Of a stretch of DNA of 44,811 nt, positions 33,610-42,219 are shown in pieces. The DNA is from Candidatus Omnitrophota bacterium. GTDB lineage: Bacteria; Omnitrophota; Gorgyraeia; B26-G9. Both the position numbers and the translations under genes were made by a program. The DNA is taken from NCBI GenBank assembly GCA_018817165.1, contig JAHITY010000026.1, positions 1 to 44,811 of the forward strand. Direction: 5' to 3'. The stretch's first letter is position 1, and every line of letters starts with the position of its first letter. The notes under the pieces are model-generated. The model was not told the DNA's origin, ran no database searches, and saw only the letters and a list, made by a program, of their open reading frames with translations.

Positions 33610-35130
33610 TTATTCTTGAATCATCATATAGCCGCGATTTGTTTTAACCAGCGCATTACCGGACAGTTTCGAAACTATTTTTTTAAAATCATCTACCGAA
33701 ACTATTTTTCCTGTATTAATTTGAGTAATGATATCATTAACTTTTATTCCCGCGCGTTCAGCCTGCGTGCCAGCTTCTATTTCCATTACAATTACGCCCT
33801 GCGTATTTTCTAGATTAAACATTTCAGCAAAATCATCATTAATTGGGCTAAATTTTATTCCTCGCCAGGATTCATCTAGAATATCAATATTATTTGGCGG
33901 CTGTGCTTCTGATTGATCAAATGTTTCTGTTTTCTTTTCTGATCCAAGCTCTTTACTTTTCTGCGGCGGCAAACTTGTAGTAATCACTAATTCTTCAAGA
34001 GTTGGCAGTTTACCCATTTTAAGTTTAAGCGTTCGGGGCAAGCCATTACGAATAATCTTTATTTTTATTTCATCGCCAGCTTGTGTTTTAGCTACTTCTT
34101 TTAACAAATCCAAAGTATTCCTGATTGGTGTATCATTAAATTTAATAATAATATCTTCCACTTCTAAACCGGCTTTTGCCGTAGCGCTGTTTTCAAAGAT
34201 TCGAATAATCAAAACTCCATCTGGTTTGAGCATACCAAAATAATCCGCTAAAACTGAATTTAATTCCTGGACTTCCAGCCCCAACCATCCATAAAGAACT
34301 TCTTCGCCTTTAAGTAATTTATTTAAAATTCCCTTGGCATCATTTATCGGGATGGAAAACCCAATTCCGGCAGAGCCAACAGCAGAACTAGAGATTGCCA
34401 CATTAATTCCCATAACTTGGCCATTAATACCCATTAATGGCCCCCCGGAATTGCCGGGATTAATTGAAGCATCAGTCTGGATTAAATCCAGATAAGCTCT
34501 ATCACGAGCCGCTGTGGTTGGCAAAGAGCGATGTAAAGAACTAATCACCCCTAAATTGACTGTTGGTTTAGGATTTTTCGCCGCAAAACCAAATGGATTA
34601 CCCACTGCTATTGCCCATTGCCCAATACGCAGAGTATCAGAATCTCCTAATTCAGCAAAAGGCAGATCATCTGCTTCAATTTTAATAATTGCCAGATCCG
34701 AACGGTAATCTGAGCCCTTAAGCACTGCGTTAAATTTTCGGCCATCGGATAAACTTACAGTTATTACCTCTGCCCCGCTGATTACATGCTCATTGGTAAG
34801 AATATAGCCTTTCCGATCAATTATTACTCCAGAACCCAATCCCAATTGAATACGTTCACGGGTTGGAGTTTGGCCATAAAAAAAATCCTGAAAAAACTCA
34901 GCAAACAAATCATCCTGAGAACCGCGCATATAAGAGCGGACCCGAGATGTTTTCTGAGTACTAATGCTTACAACGGTTTTCCCGGATTGTTCAGCAATAG
35001 CAGTGATTGTCTGCTCTAGCTCTAAAACAGAATTAGGTATATCCATCGCCGCTGCTTGTTTGGGATAAAAATCCCAGACAACCACGCAAGCAAATAAACT
35101 AATAATTAGCTTTAATTTTAATATTCGCAT
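33610..35130 (-). CDS. Do/HtrA-like periplasmic serine protease with two PDZ domains
   Basis: A 506-residue exported protease of the DegP/DegQ type. The signal peptide runs to about residue 28 (QAAA-MD). The trypsin-like domain has His115 (ILTNEHVI), Asp145 (SDLAIIKI) and Ser228 (GNSGGPLM), so the triad is complete. PDZ1 lies at about 280-370 and PDZ2 at about 425-505, separated by a Lys/Glu/Ser-rich linker (390-410). It degrades or refolds damaged periplasmic proteins. It lies between recA (20-base gap) and recX (26-base gap), an unusual place for an envelope protease. Confidence 0.93.
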   Translation of the reverse strand: MRILKLKLIISLFACVVVWDFYPKQAAAMDIPNSVLELEQTITAIAEQSGKTVVSISTQKTSRVRSYMRGSQDDLFAEFFQDFFYGQTPTRERIQLGLGSGVIIDRKGYILTNEHVISGAEVITVSLSDGRKFNAVLKGSDYRSDLAIIKIEADDLPFAELGDSDTLRIGQWAIAVGNPFGFAAKNPKPTVNLGVISSLHRSLPTTAARDRAYLDLIQTDASINPGNSGGPLMGINGQVMGINVAISSSAVGSAGIGFSIPINDAKGILNKLLKGEEVLYGWLGLEVQELNSVLADYFGMLKPDGVLIIRIFENSATAKAGLEVEDIIIKFNDTPIRNTLDLLKEVAKTQAGDEIKIKIIRNGLPRTLKLKMGKLPTLEELVITTSLPPQKSKELGSEKKTETFDQSEAQPPNNIDILDESWRGIKFSPINDDFAEMFNLENTQGVIVMEIEAGTQAERAGIKVNDIITQINTGKIVSVDDFKKIVSKLSGNALVKTNRGYMMIQE

Positions 35131-35150
35131 TTTAATTTTGCTTACCTGTT

Positions 35151-36227
35151 TTATTTTATATTCGCTGCTGCTTTTATTTTTTTCTCAAGTTCATTACAGA
35201 TTTTCTTATTTTCCCGCAATGTTTCTTTGGCTTTTTCTTTTCCTTGTCCTAGTTTTTCTTCACCGTAAGCAAACCAAGAACCGGCTTTTAAAATCAAACC
35301 CTCTTTTATCGCTAAATCAAGAATATTTGATTCACGGGAAATCCCTTCTGAATGCATTATATCAAATTCCGCTTGTCTAAACGGAGCAGCTACTTTATTT
35401 TTAACCACTTTTACTCTCACCCTTGAACCAATTACCTCTTCCGCGTTTTTTAAAGTCTCAATCTTTCTTATATCCAAACGTACTGACGCATAGAATTTCA
35501 AAGCTTTACCACCAGTTGTTGTTTCTGGATTACCAAACATTACTCCGATTTTCATTCTGATCTGATTGATGAATACCACGCAAGTTTTTGATTTGGAAAT
35601 CGCGCCAGTTAATTTACGCAAAGCCTGCGACATTAATCTTGCATGTAATCCCATATGCGAATCACCCATATCGCCTTCAATTTCCGCTCTGGGAGTTAAA
35701 GCGGCTACTGAGTCAATGATAATAATATCCACGGCATTACTTCTAACCAATGTTTCCGCGATTTCTAAAGCCTGCTCGCCGGTATCTGGCTGTGAGATCA
35801 ATAATTCATCGAGATTTAAACCTATCTTTTTTGCGTATGTCGGATCAAAGGCATGCTCGGCATCAATAAAAGCAGCAACTCCACCCAGTTTTTGCGCCTG
35901 GGCAGCTGTGCTCAAACATAAGGTTGTTTTTCCACTAGCTTCCGGGCCATAAATCTCAATTACTCTTCCCCGAGGAAAACCGTTAACTCCTAATGCCAGA
36001 TCAAGCGCTAAAGCGCCAGTAGGAATTGCTTCCACATCTAGTTTTGAATCCTGACCCAGCGTCATAATCGAACCTTTGCCAAATTGCTTCTCAATATGAC
36101 TTAAAGCAAGATCCAAAGCTTTGAGTTTATCTGCTGAAGGATGTAGTTTTCCATCTTTAATTTCTTTAACTTCTTTTACTTCTTTTACATCGTTTATTTC
36201 AGTGATTTCTTTGGTATTTTTTTTCAT
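35151..36227 (-). CDS. recA: Recombinase RecA with N-terminal VKE-repeat extension
   Basis: A 358-residue recombinase. Walker A GPEASGKT is at 94-101, and Walker B ([12 protein letters not shown]), loop L1 ([23 protein letters not shown]) and loop L2 ([30 protein letters not shown]) are intact. The N-terminus has about 30 residues more than usual, with the repeat [11 protein letters not shown] encoded by 9-base tandem repeats, before the normal [28 protein letters not shown] 5 bases before the ATG supports the long start. I see no LexA-type box (neither CTGT-N8-ACAG nor GAAC-N4-GTTC) in the 51-base gap upstream. Confidence 0.96.
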   Translation of the reverse strand: MKKNTKEITEINDVKEVKEVKEIKDGKLHPSADKLKALDLALSHIEKQFGKGSIMTLGQDSKLDVEAIPTGALALDLALGVNGFPRGRVIEIYGPEASGKTTLCLSTAAQAQKLGGVAAFIDAEHAFDPTYAKKIGLNLDELLISQPDTGEQALEIAETLVRSNAVDIIIIDSVAALTPRAEIEGDMGDSHMGLHARLMSQALRKLTGAISKSKTCVVFINQIRMKIGVMFGNPETTTGGKALKFYASVRLDIRKIETLKNAEEVIGSRVRVKVVKNKVAAPFRQAEFDIMHSEGISRESNILDLAIKEGLILKAGSWFAYGEEKLGQGKEKAKETLRENKKICNELEKKIKAAANIK

Positions 36228-36278
36228 TCTTGCCTCCGCAAATAATCAATCTTTTAAAAATCTCTTTTTGCTGTTAAA

Positions 36279-36662
36279 TTATTTTGATAATTCAACATAC
36301 TTCATCCGCAGCTGAAACAACATCTGTTCAAGCATGCTATTTTCCTGCTCATTAAGATTGCCTTTAGTTTTTTCCTTAACCATATCTAAAGTATCAATCA
36401 AATACTTAGCCTGAGGCAAAGAAGGTTCTTTTTTATTACTAATCGGATTTTCAATTTCCCCTAATCCCATTAATGCCTGCATCCCTAAGCTGGAAATAAA
36501 TAAGTTGAAATCAACTGGCGGCATTTCATGTTCTTGATCATCATCTGCCTCAACCGCTTCCGGGTGCGAATCGATACTTGGGTTTAGCGGCTCCATAGTC
36601 TCTTTAGTTTTTTCAACATTAACTTTATCCTTCCAACTTTCATCAACTTTTTTTTCGGTCAT
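36279..36662 (-). CDS. DUF1844 family protein
   Basis: A 127-residue cytoplasmic protein. The N-terminal 45 residues are acidic and probably disordered; the conserved DUF1844 core begins at MPPVDFNLFISSLGMQALMGLGEI and continues through AKYLIDTLDMVKEKTKGNL and EENSMLEQMLFQLRMKYVEL-like text. The function is unknown. The family is frequent in uncultivated and deep-branching Gram-negative phyla, which is part of the evidence for placing this organism. AAGGAG precedes the ATG; the gene lies 40 bases after amrB and 51 before recA. Confidence 0.85.
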   Translation of the reverse strand: MTEKKVDESWKDKVNVEKTKETMEPLNPSIDSHPEAVEADDDQEHEMPPVDFNLFISSLGMQALMGLGEIENPISNKKEPSLPQAKYLIDTLDMVKEKTKGNLNEQENSMLEQMLFQLRMKYVELSK

Positions 36663-36702
36663 TACAAACTCCTTCCCATATTTTAGATCATTCGATATTA
36701 TT

Positions 36703-37512
36703 TCATTGAATTATTATTCCGGCATAGCCAACAACACTTGTTTGATCATGAGTAACTTCACCGCTGGTTTGATATTCAATCAGCTCAGCAGTTTCTGCTC
36801 CCATTTTTTTGCAGGCATACAAAGCAATTGCCGCAGGGCCAAAACCGCACATTGATATATTTTCCTCAGTAACTTTATCAAACATTTCCTTAGGATTAAG
36901 GCTGACAATTGATTGAATAACTTTTTTATCTTTTGCTTTAACCATATGCACAGGTTCATAATGCGATAGATCCGAACTAATCACAATCAATACTGGTTTA
37001 GCGAACTGCTCGATCGACAAAGCCAGGCAATTGCCAACTTCTTCAAACCGGCTGAGCATAAAATCAGAAACAATCATCGGCACAATCGACACATTAGCAT
37101 TTAAATATTTCAAAAAAGGCAACTGCACTTCAATCGCATGTTCATTAATATGAGGGCTTTCATCTTCAATAATCAGCGGAGAATTTGCCAGGATTAAACC
37201 AGCCAGCTTTTCGCAAATTCTTACTGGACCTAAGGGAGTCTCCCAGACACCGCTTTGAATAATACTATAAGGCCGTCCCAAACCCGTATGATTAGGCGCT
37301 AATACAATAACCGTGTCCGGAATATTTACGCGGGAAATTGTTTTAGCAGCCACTGCTCCGGAATAAAAATATCCGGCATGCGGCAGCATTACAGCTTTTA
37401 CATCCTGCTTTAGCGATGTTTTATCAACATTTTTTTCCATATATTTCAATAATAAATCTTTATTATCTGAATAAAATTTTTGGGGACCAGCCCATACAGC
37501 TTTTCTGTCCAT
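36703..37512 (-). CDS. amrB: AmmeMemoRadiSam system protein B (MEMO family)
   Basis: A 269-residue MEMO-fold protein. The conserved segments are MLPHAGYFYSGAVAAKT, LAPNHTGLG, INEHAIEVQLPFL and SSDLSHY, which place three His in a metal site resembling extradiol dioxygenases. In prokaryotes the family often occurs with AmmeMemoRadiSam protein A and a radical SAM enzyme; neither is in the window. The reaction is unknown. It lies 17 bases after the TIM-barrel gene and 40 before the DUF1844 gene. Confidence 0.9.
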   Translation of the reverse strand: MDRKAVWAGPQKFYSDNKDLLLKYMEKNVDKTSLKQDVKAVMLPHAGYFYSGAVAAKTISRVNIPDTVIVLAPNHTGLGRPYSIIQSGVWETPLGPVRICEKLAGLILANSPLIIEDESPHINEHAIEVQLPFLKYLNANVSIVPMIVSDFMLSRFEEVGNCLALSIEQFAKPVLIVISSDLSHYEPVHMVKAKDKKVIQSIVSLNPKEMFDKVTEENISMCGFGPAAIALYACKKMGAETAELIEYQTSGEVTHDQTSVVGYAGIIIQ

Positions 37513-37529
37513 AATGATTCAAACTCCTG

Positions 37530-38450
37530 TTAATTGAAAATCCCGATTTCTTTCAGATAAGTGATTCCTGCTTTTAATTGGTCTGGAGTAGCTGGTTGAT
37601 GGACTTCGATTACTTTTATTGTATGCTTTTTTATAAAAGGTTTCAATACTCTAAAATCAAAATCACCCAAACCCGGAACCTGGTGATCATGCGTTCCTCG
37701 AACATCATGCAAATGCATTCCTGCCATTTTATCTGAATAAGCTTTTAAGAAATCCAGGTTTTTCGCGAAACCCAGGTTCTCACCCACCTGAGCATGCCCC
37801 AAGTCATACCAGTAAAAAAAATTTTTCGCCTGGTTGAAATGTTCAAACAAGAATTCAATTTCATCAAAACAAGGTATTTCCCGGTGGTAATAGCGATTTT
37901 CAATACAAATATTTATATCCGCATCAGCGGCATAAGCAATAATTGTATCCAGGCTCTTGATTACCGCCTCCCAATAAGGTTGTTTCTTTTGTTCTCTTTC
38001 CTGCTTTATTTCCTCAAGTAATTGCTCATATTGCTCCGAATCTCTTTTGCCGGAATTATACAGCCAGATCAGTTCTTTAGTTCTTTGTTCCATATCAACT
38101 CTGCCGGCATGAACAATCAGGTTTTTTGCGCCAACTCGCTTAGTTGTATCAACCGAACGTTTGGTTAAAAATAAAGCTTTTTCTCTTTGGTCATTTTCAG
38201 GCGAAGATAAAGAGAAAAAATCAGGGGTGAATTTACCCGCTGTATATCCCGGCAATACTGGACAAAAATTATGGACACTACTGATTTCAATCTCCTGATT
38301 CTCTACCCGCTTTATAATTGACTCAAGCATCTGCTCATTTATCGAAAATCCCAACTCTATAGTCCTAATACCTAATTCTAGGATCTGCTCGACAATTGCA
38401 TCGCCATTATCATTGTTCGTTGAATTCCATGCCGTAGAAACACTAATCAT
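37530..38450 (-). CDS. Sugar phosphate isomerase/epimerase-like TIM barrel
   Basis: 306 residues from the ATG at 38450, which overlaps the stop of the M16 gene (ATGATTAG); the longer frame adds 10 residues from inside that gene. It is a xylose-isomerase-like (AP endonuclease 2) barrel: GIRTIELGFS, SVHNFCPVLPG, LIVHAGRVDM, NICIENRYYHRE, FYWYDLGHAQVGE, MHLHDVRGTHDH and KVIEVHQ carry the His, Glu and Asp that bind a divalent metal. The substrate cannot be read from the sequence. It is probably translationally coupled to the M16 peptidase gene. Confidence 0.85.
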   Translation of the reverse strand: MISVSTAWNSTNNDNGDAIVEQILELGIRTIELGFSINEQMLESIIKRVENQEIEISSVHNFCPVLPGYTAGKFTPDFFSLSSPENDQREKALFLTKRSVDTTKRVGAKNLIVHAGRVDMEQRTKELIWLYNSGKRDSEQYEQLLEEIKQEREQKKQPYWEAVIKSLDTIIAYAADADINICIENRYYHREIPCFDEIEFLFEHFNQAKNFFYWYDLGHAQVGENLGFAKNLDFLKAYSDKMAGMHLHDVRGTHDHQVPGLGDFDFRVLKPFIKKHTIKVIEVHQPATPDQLKAGITYLKEIGIFN

Positions 38451-41070
38451 CAAAATTATCCTTTGTAATAACCAAAACACTCTTATCCCAAACTAAATAT
38501 TTTCGGGCAATCCATTGAATTTCTTCCGCGGTTAAATCCTTGATTCTTTGATCTAGATGCTGATAATATTCCGATCCCAACCCATAGAGGACATCCAATC
38601 CCACAATAAATCCCAGACTAGAATTTGCCTGCCGGCTCAGCTTACTGCTGCCTTTAACATAATTTTTCATCGGCTCTATTATATCAACTGCAATCAATTC
38701 ATTCTTCGCTTTGTTTATTTCTTCAATAATAATTGATTTAACATCATCTAATGATTCACTGGTAGTTGCTACATAAAAATAAAAAAATCCAGTATCCAAG
38801 CCGGAAATTGAAGATCCGCCCATGGTATAAGACATCCCCGCTTTTTCCCTGATCCGCTTATAAAGAATTGAGCCCGAGCTGATCAGCAAATCATTTAAAA
38901 ATTCCAGACCCTGACGATCCGGGCTGTAAATATCACATCCGGGAAATGCCCAAACCAAAACCGCCTGTTGTTTATCACGTTTATTTTCAACTATTTTCTG
39001 CTCAGTTTTAAGCGGTTCATTAAATACCGGCTGAGCCGCTATTTCCCCGGATTTAAGCAATTTACTTATTTTCTGGTCAATTAATTTCTCAACTTCTTTC
39101 TGATCAAAATCCCCAAAAACCGTAATAACCATGTTCTCAGGAATCAAAAAAGCATTTTTTTTGGCAAGCAGGATTTTTCGGTCCAGAGCTTCAACTGACT
39201 GAGCATTTCCAATTTTATCTAAACGATAAGGATAGCTGGCAAACAAAGCCTTTCTCGCCAAATTAAAAGTATTGCGAAAAATATCATCATCCTGAATCGC
39301 GATTTCTTTTTGGACTAATTTCTTGGAAATTTCAATCTCTTTTTCCGGAAAACTGGAATTAAGCAGCATATCGCTAAACAGCTCAATCCCGGCAACAAGA
39401 TCCTTGCTCAGGCAATCAAATTGCAAGCCAAAACTATTATAACCGGAAAATCCGCTAACCGAAGCGCCCAAGCTCTCCACTGATTGGGCGATATCTTCCG
39501 CACTTCTTTTATTTGTGCCTTTGGTCATTAAAATGCTCATTAAATTAAATAAGCCATTATCCTGATCAGTTTCCCAACGCGTCCCGCCATGAGCAGATAA
39601 ACCAATGCTGACAATCGGCTGCTGCGGATTGTGTTTTAAAACTAACCGCAATCCATTGGGAAAAGTTATTTCTTTGATTGCTGATTCTGTTTTAACTTGT
39701 GTTTTTTCTTGCGGATTATCTGGACTAATCGGCTCCAGGATTACACAAAGATAATTTTCTTGGTTTAAATATTTTTTCGCGCAACGCTGAATATCTTTTG
39801 CGGAAATTGAGGATAATTGATTAATATAATTACGGGTAAAATTAATATCAGCAGTATAGGCATAATCCGTAGCCAAACTACTTGCCTGCGCCTGCACTGA
39901 CTGTTGATTAAGAAAATAATCATTTAGATATAGATTCTTCGCTTTTTCAATATCCGCATTAGAAATTTTTCCATTCTTAAGCTTGTCAAATTGTTCAAAA
40001 ATCGCGTTTAAAACTTTTTTTTCATTCTCTTTGTCCAGCATGCAATTGATCGCAAAAACACCTCTAAATCCCGGTGTATAATTAAATGCGCCCACAGAAT
40101 AAACCAGTTTCTTTTCGCGAAGCAAACTATTGTGTAATAAACTACTGTCTCCCTGCCCGAGGATTGTGGCAATAATATCCAAAGCCGCGCTATCCGGGTC
40201 AGTTAAAACCACACTGGGAAACCCCACAATCATCTGAGCAACATTAACATCAAAAGGAATCCGCTGAGATTTAATTCCTTTGACAGGAGCAATTGTCGGC
40301 AAAGCAATTTGAGGATAAGGCTTTATCGCAAAATCACTAAATGCTTTTTCCAAGCTTTGTTCAATCAAATCAGCCTGAACCGCTCCGGAAACCGCGATTA
40401 TCACATTGTTCGGCATATACCATTTATTGTAAAAATTCACTAAATCCTTACGTTCCAAGCTGTTAAATAAAGGCTCCAGGCCAATAACCGGCAGATTATA
40501 AGGCGCGATATTATAAGCATACTCCCAGAATTTTCTGCTTAATAAACGCCCAGGATCATCCTGGTTCATTTTAATTTCACTTAAAATTACATTTTTTTCT
40601 TTTTGCAGCTCCTGATCATCAAACAAAGGATTTTTAATCATATCGCTTAATAGATCAATAGCCTCTGGGTAATTTGCTGCCGGAACAACCAGAGTATATC
40701 CGGTAATCTGATGCGATGTATACCCATTCATTGTTCCGCCGAGAAATTTAACCTGATCCTCAATTTCTCCGGCCGGACGAGTTAAAGTTCCTTTAAACAG
40801 CATATGCTCAACCAGATGGGCAATCCCAGAACCTTGCAGATCAGATTCATAAATACTGCCGGTTTTCACAATAATTTCAAAAGCGACTAAATCATGCGCA
40901 TGATTTTCTTGAACTAGCAGAGTTATTCCATTTTTCAGAGTTTTTTCCTGGACATGCAAAGCAGGCAGCTGAATATTAGTATCAGCTGCCTGCACAATTA
41001 TTTGATCAAACATAAATATTCTAATGATATTCAAAAGCAAAAACAACAAAACTAATTTGGTTTTATACAT
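38443..41070 (-). CDS. M16 zinc peptidase, two-unit form with inactive second half
   Basis: An 875-residue exported protein. A signal peptide or anchor occupies the first 28 residues. The first M16 unit has the inverted zinc motif HLVEH at 85-89 and the downstream Glu ligand at about 165 (VILSEI). The second unit begins near 470; at the equivalent place (GLFNLMSILMTKGT) the motif is lost, as expected for the non-catalytic partner domain in pitrilysin and processing-peptidase-like proteins. It probably degrades peptides in the periplasm. It lies 14 bases after rpsU and overlaps the TIM-barrel gene. The ribosome site is weak. Confidence 0.92.
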   Translation of the reverse strand: MYKTKLVLLFLLLNIIRIFMFDQIIVQAADTNIQLPALHVQEKTLKNGITLLVQENHAHDLVAFEIIVKTGSIYESDLQGSGIAHLVEHMLFKGTLTRPAGEIEDQVKFLGGTMNGYTSHQITGYTLVVPAANYPEAIDLLSDMIKNPLFDDQELQKEKNVILSEIKMNQDDPGRLLSRKFWEYAYNIAPYNLPVIGLEPLFNSLERKDLVNFYNKWYMPNNVIIAVSGAVQADLIEQSLEKAFSDFAIKPYPQIALPTIAPVKGIKSQRIPFDVNVAQMIVGFPSVVLTDPDSAALDIIATILGQGDSSLLHNSLLREKKLVYSVGAFNYTPGFRGVFAINCMLDKENEKKVLNAIFEQFDKLKNGKISNADIEKAKNLYLNDYFLNQQSVQAQASSLATDYAYTADINFTRNYINQLSSISAKDIQRCAKKYLNQENYLCVILEPISPDNPQEKTQVKTESAIKEITFPNGLRLVLKHNPQQPIVSIGLSAHGGTRWETDQDNGLFNLMSILMTKGTNKRSAEDIAQSVESLGASVSGFSGYNSFGLQFDCLSKDLVAGIELFSDMLLNSSFPEKEIEISKKLVQKEIAIQDDDIFRNTFNLARKALFASYPYRLDKIGNAQSVEALDRKILLAKKNAFLIPENMVITVFGDFDQKEVEKLIDQKISKLLKSGEIAAQPVFNEPLKTEQKIVENKRDKQQAVLVWAFPGCDIYSPDRQGLEFLNDLLISSGSILYKRIREKAGMSYTMGGSSISGLDTGFFYFYVATTSESLDDVKSIIIEEINKAKNELIAVDIIEPMKNYVKGSSKLSRQANSSLGFIVGLDVLYGLGSEYYQHLDQRIKDLTAEEIQWIARKYLVWDKSVLVITKDNFDD

Positions 41071-41084
41071 AAGTTTATTCTTTG

Positions 41085-41258
41085 TTAATGACGGGCAGTT
41101 CGCGCATTTTTCGCTTTTCTTTTCTTTTTCTCACTGGGTTTTTCGTAATGCTTTTTAGCTCTCATTTCTTTTAAAGTACCTTCTCTATCAAGCTTTTTCT
41201 TAAAAATTCGTAAAGCTTTTTCCAGAGCTTCTCCTTTTCCGACTCTTACTTTAGCCAA
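41085..41258 (-). CDS. rpsU: Ribosomal protein bS21
   Basis: 57 residues, too short for a usual gene cut-off. It begins MAKVRVGKGEALEKALRIF, continues KKKLDREGTLKEMRAKKHYEKPSEKK and ends in a basic tail (RKAKNARTARH), the standard bS21 plan. The start is TTG at 41258, preceded by GAGAGGGTGA; no ATG exists at a suitable place. bS21 helps the 30S subunit bind Shine-Dalgarno sequences. A strong promoter and a hairpin lie in its leader, and it heads a nine-gene colinear run that includes recA and alaS. Confidence 0.93.
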   Translation of the reverse strand: MAKVRVGKGEALEKALRIFKKKLDREGTLKEMRAKKHYEKPSEKKKRKAKNARTARH

Positions 41259-41315
41259 TCTATATCACCCTCTCTATATTTTTTTTTAAAAGTATTTATT
41301 CATTTAATTTTCGCA

Positions 41316-41346
41316 TATATAGCTTTGCTTGTCACAAAGTTATATA
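41316..41346 (-). promoter_or_regulatory. 5' leader hairpin of rpsU
   Basis: TATATA-x-CTTTG and CAAAG-x-TATATA arms pair with one mismatch around a 7-base loop. The hairpin sits at or just inside the predicted transcript start (about 41340), 57 bases before the TTG start codon. It could stabilise the mRNA or serve in autoregulation. Confidence 0.45.
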
Positions 41347-41375
41347 ATTATAACAGTCTTATGTTTTATTGTCAA
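41347..41375 (-). promoter_or_regulatory. Consensus sigma-70 promoter of rpsU
   Basis: Minus-strand TTGACA (41370-41375), 17-base spacer, TATAAT (41347-41352): a full match to consensus. The -35 lies within the last codons of the UPF0280 gene. Confidence 0.88.
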
Positions 41376-42093
41376 GAACATCAAATTTAATATCCCCATA
41401 AGCCATTAATTTAGAAGATGTTATTGCGATTAGCCCCCTAATTGATCTTTGTTTTTTAGCCATTTTAATTGCTTTTTCAAGATCCGCATCCGTTTTTATT
41501 AAATTTCCAATTGCTGTGGCAAAACCATCCGCGAGTACAGAAGTCTCGGCAATTACAATAGTAGCATTAGAATTACCCAAACTTAAAGAATGCCCAAAAG
41601 TACCGCTGGAAGCGCAAATACCGCAAGGTGTTTGCCGCGGATCAAGCGTAAACACAAGCTGATTATAAACACAGCCAATTCCGGCAAAAATTCCGATTTT
41701 CCGCGGATATTTTGTGGAAAGAAAAATATCCCCTCCGTTTTCCACAATAATTTCAGGACTTATTTTTCCTAAATCCTGCCCGACTGATTGAGCAATAGCC
41801 CCGGCAACCGTGGCCATTGGCCCGACTTTTGTTTTTTTTGCCGCCTTATACATTTGCTGAATTATTAAAGGCGCTTTTTTATCCACAGGCAAAGGCAGCA
41901 GACTGTGTTTAAACAGGGGGTTTTTCTGAACATATTCCTGCACCTGCTGATGATAAAAAACCAAGGCTTGTTTTGCTTGCGATTCAATGTTTTTTTCCGC
42001 GCAGATCAATAAATCACTTTCAAAATGATCGATTTTAAAAGAAATCAGATCCTTATTATGTACGCCAACTCTGTATTGTCTTTGTTTATACAT
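41359..42093 (-). CDS. UPF0280 family protein (ApbE-related fold)
   Basis: 244 residues from the ATG at 42093. Family segments are YRVGVHNKDLISFKI, the central MATVAGAIAQSVGQDL, EIIVENGGDIFLS and the C-terminal CGICASSGTFGHSLSLG and TSVLADGFATAIGN. These resemble the FMN-transferase ApbE fold (GD...S-T-G-H, DALSTA-like), and UPF0280 proteins are regarded as ApbE relatives of unknown substrate. No Shine-Dalgarno sequence is visible before the ATG. The leader is the repeat element at 42111-42181, so its promoter is not clear. Confidence 0.88.
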   Translation of the reverse strand: MYKQRQYRVGVHNKDLISFKIDHFESDLLICAEKNIESQAKQALVFYHQQVQEYVQKNPLFKHSLLPLPVDKKAPLIIQQMYKAAKKTKVGPMATVAGAIAQSVGQDLGKISPEIIVENGGDIFLSTKYPRKIGIFAGIGCVYNQLVFTLDPRQTPCGICASSGTFGHSLSLGNSNATIVIAETSVLADGFATAIGNLIKTDADLEKAIKMAKKQRSIRGLIAITSSKLMAYGDIKFDVLDNKT

Positions 42094-42110
42094 AAGCAAA
42101 AAAAATCATT

Positions 42111-42181
42111 GTAGGGGAGGGCCTTGCGTCCTCCCGGATATTAATACCATTATTGTCGGTGCGACTGCCATCGCCCCCTAC
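42111..42181. repeat. GTAGGGG...CCCCTAC inverted-repeat element
   Basis: GTAGGGG (42111-42117) and CCCCTAC (42175-42181) bound a 71-base unit with an inner hairpin GGGAGG/CCTCCC. Similar short elements with GTAGGGG ends occur between genes in many unrelated bacterial genomes. The adjoining 42182-42219 has two CTTGTGTC copies and GGCGGCC, another familiar intergenic filler. Confidence 0.65.
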
Positions 42182-42219
42182 TTGTGTCTTTGTGACTTGT
42201 GTCCTGGCGGCCTGGAGAA

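Noticed and set aside
36228-36278. SOS box upstream of recA
   Set aside because: Neither the proteobacterial nor the Gram-positive type LexA dyad is present in the gap.
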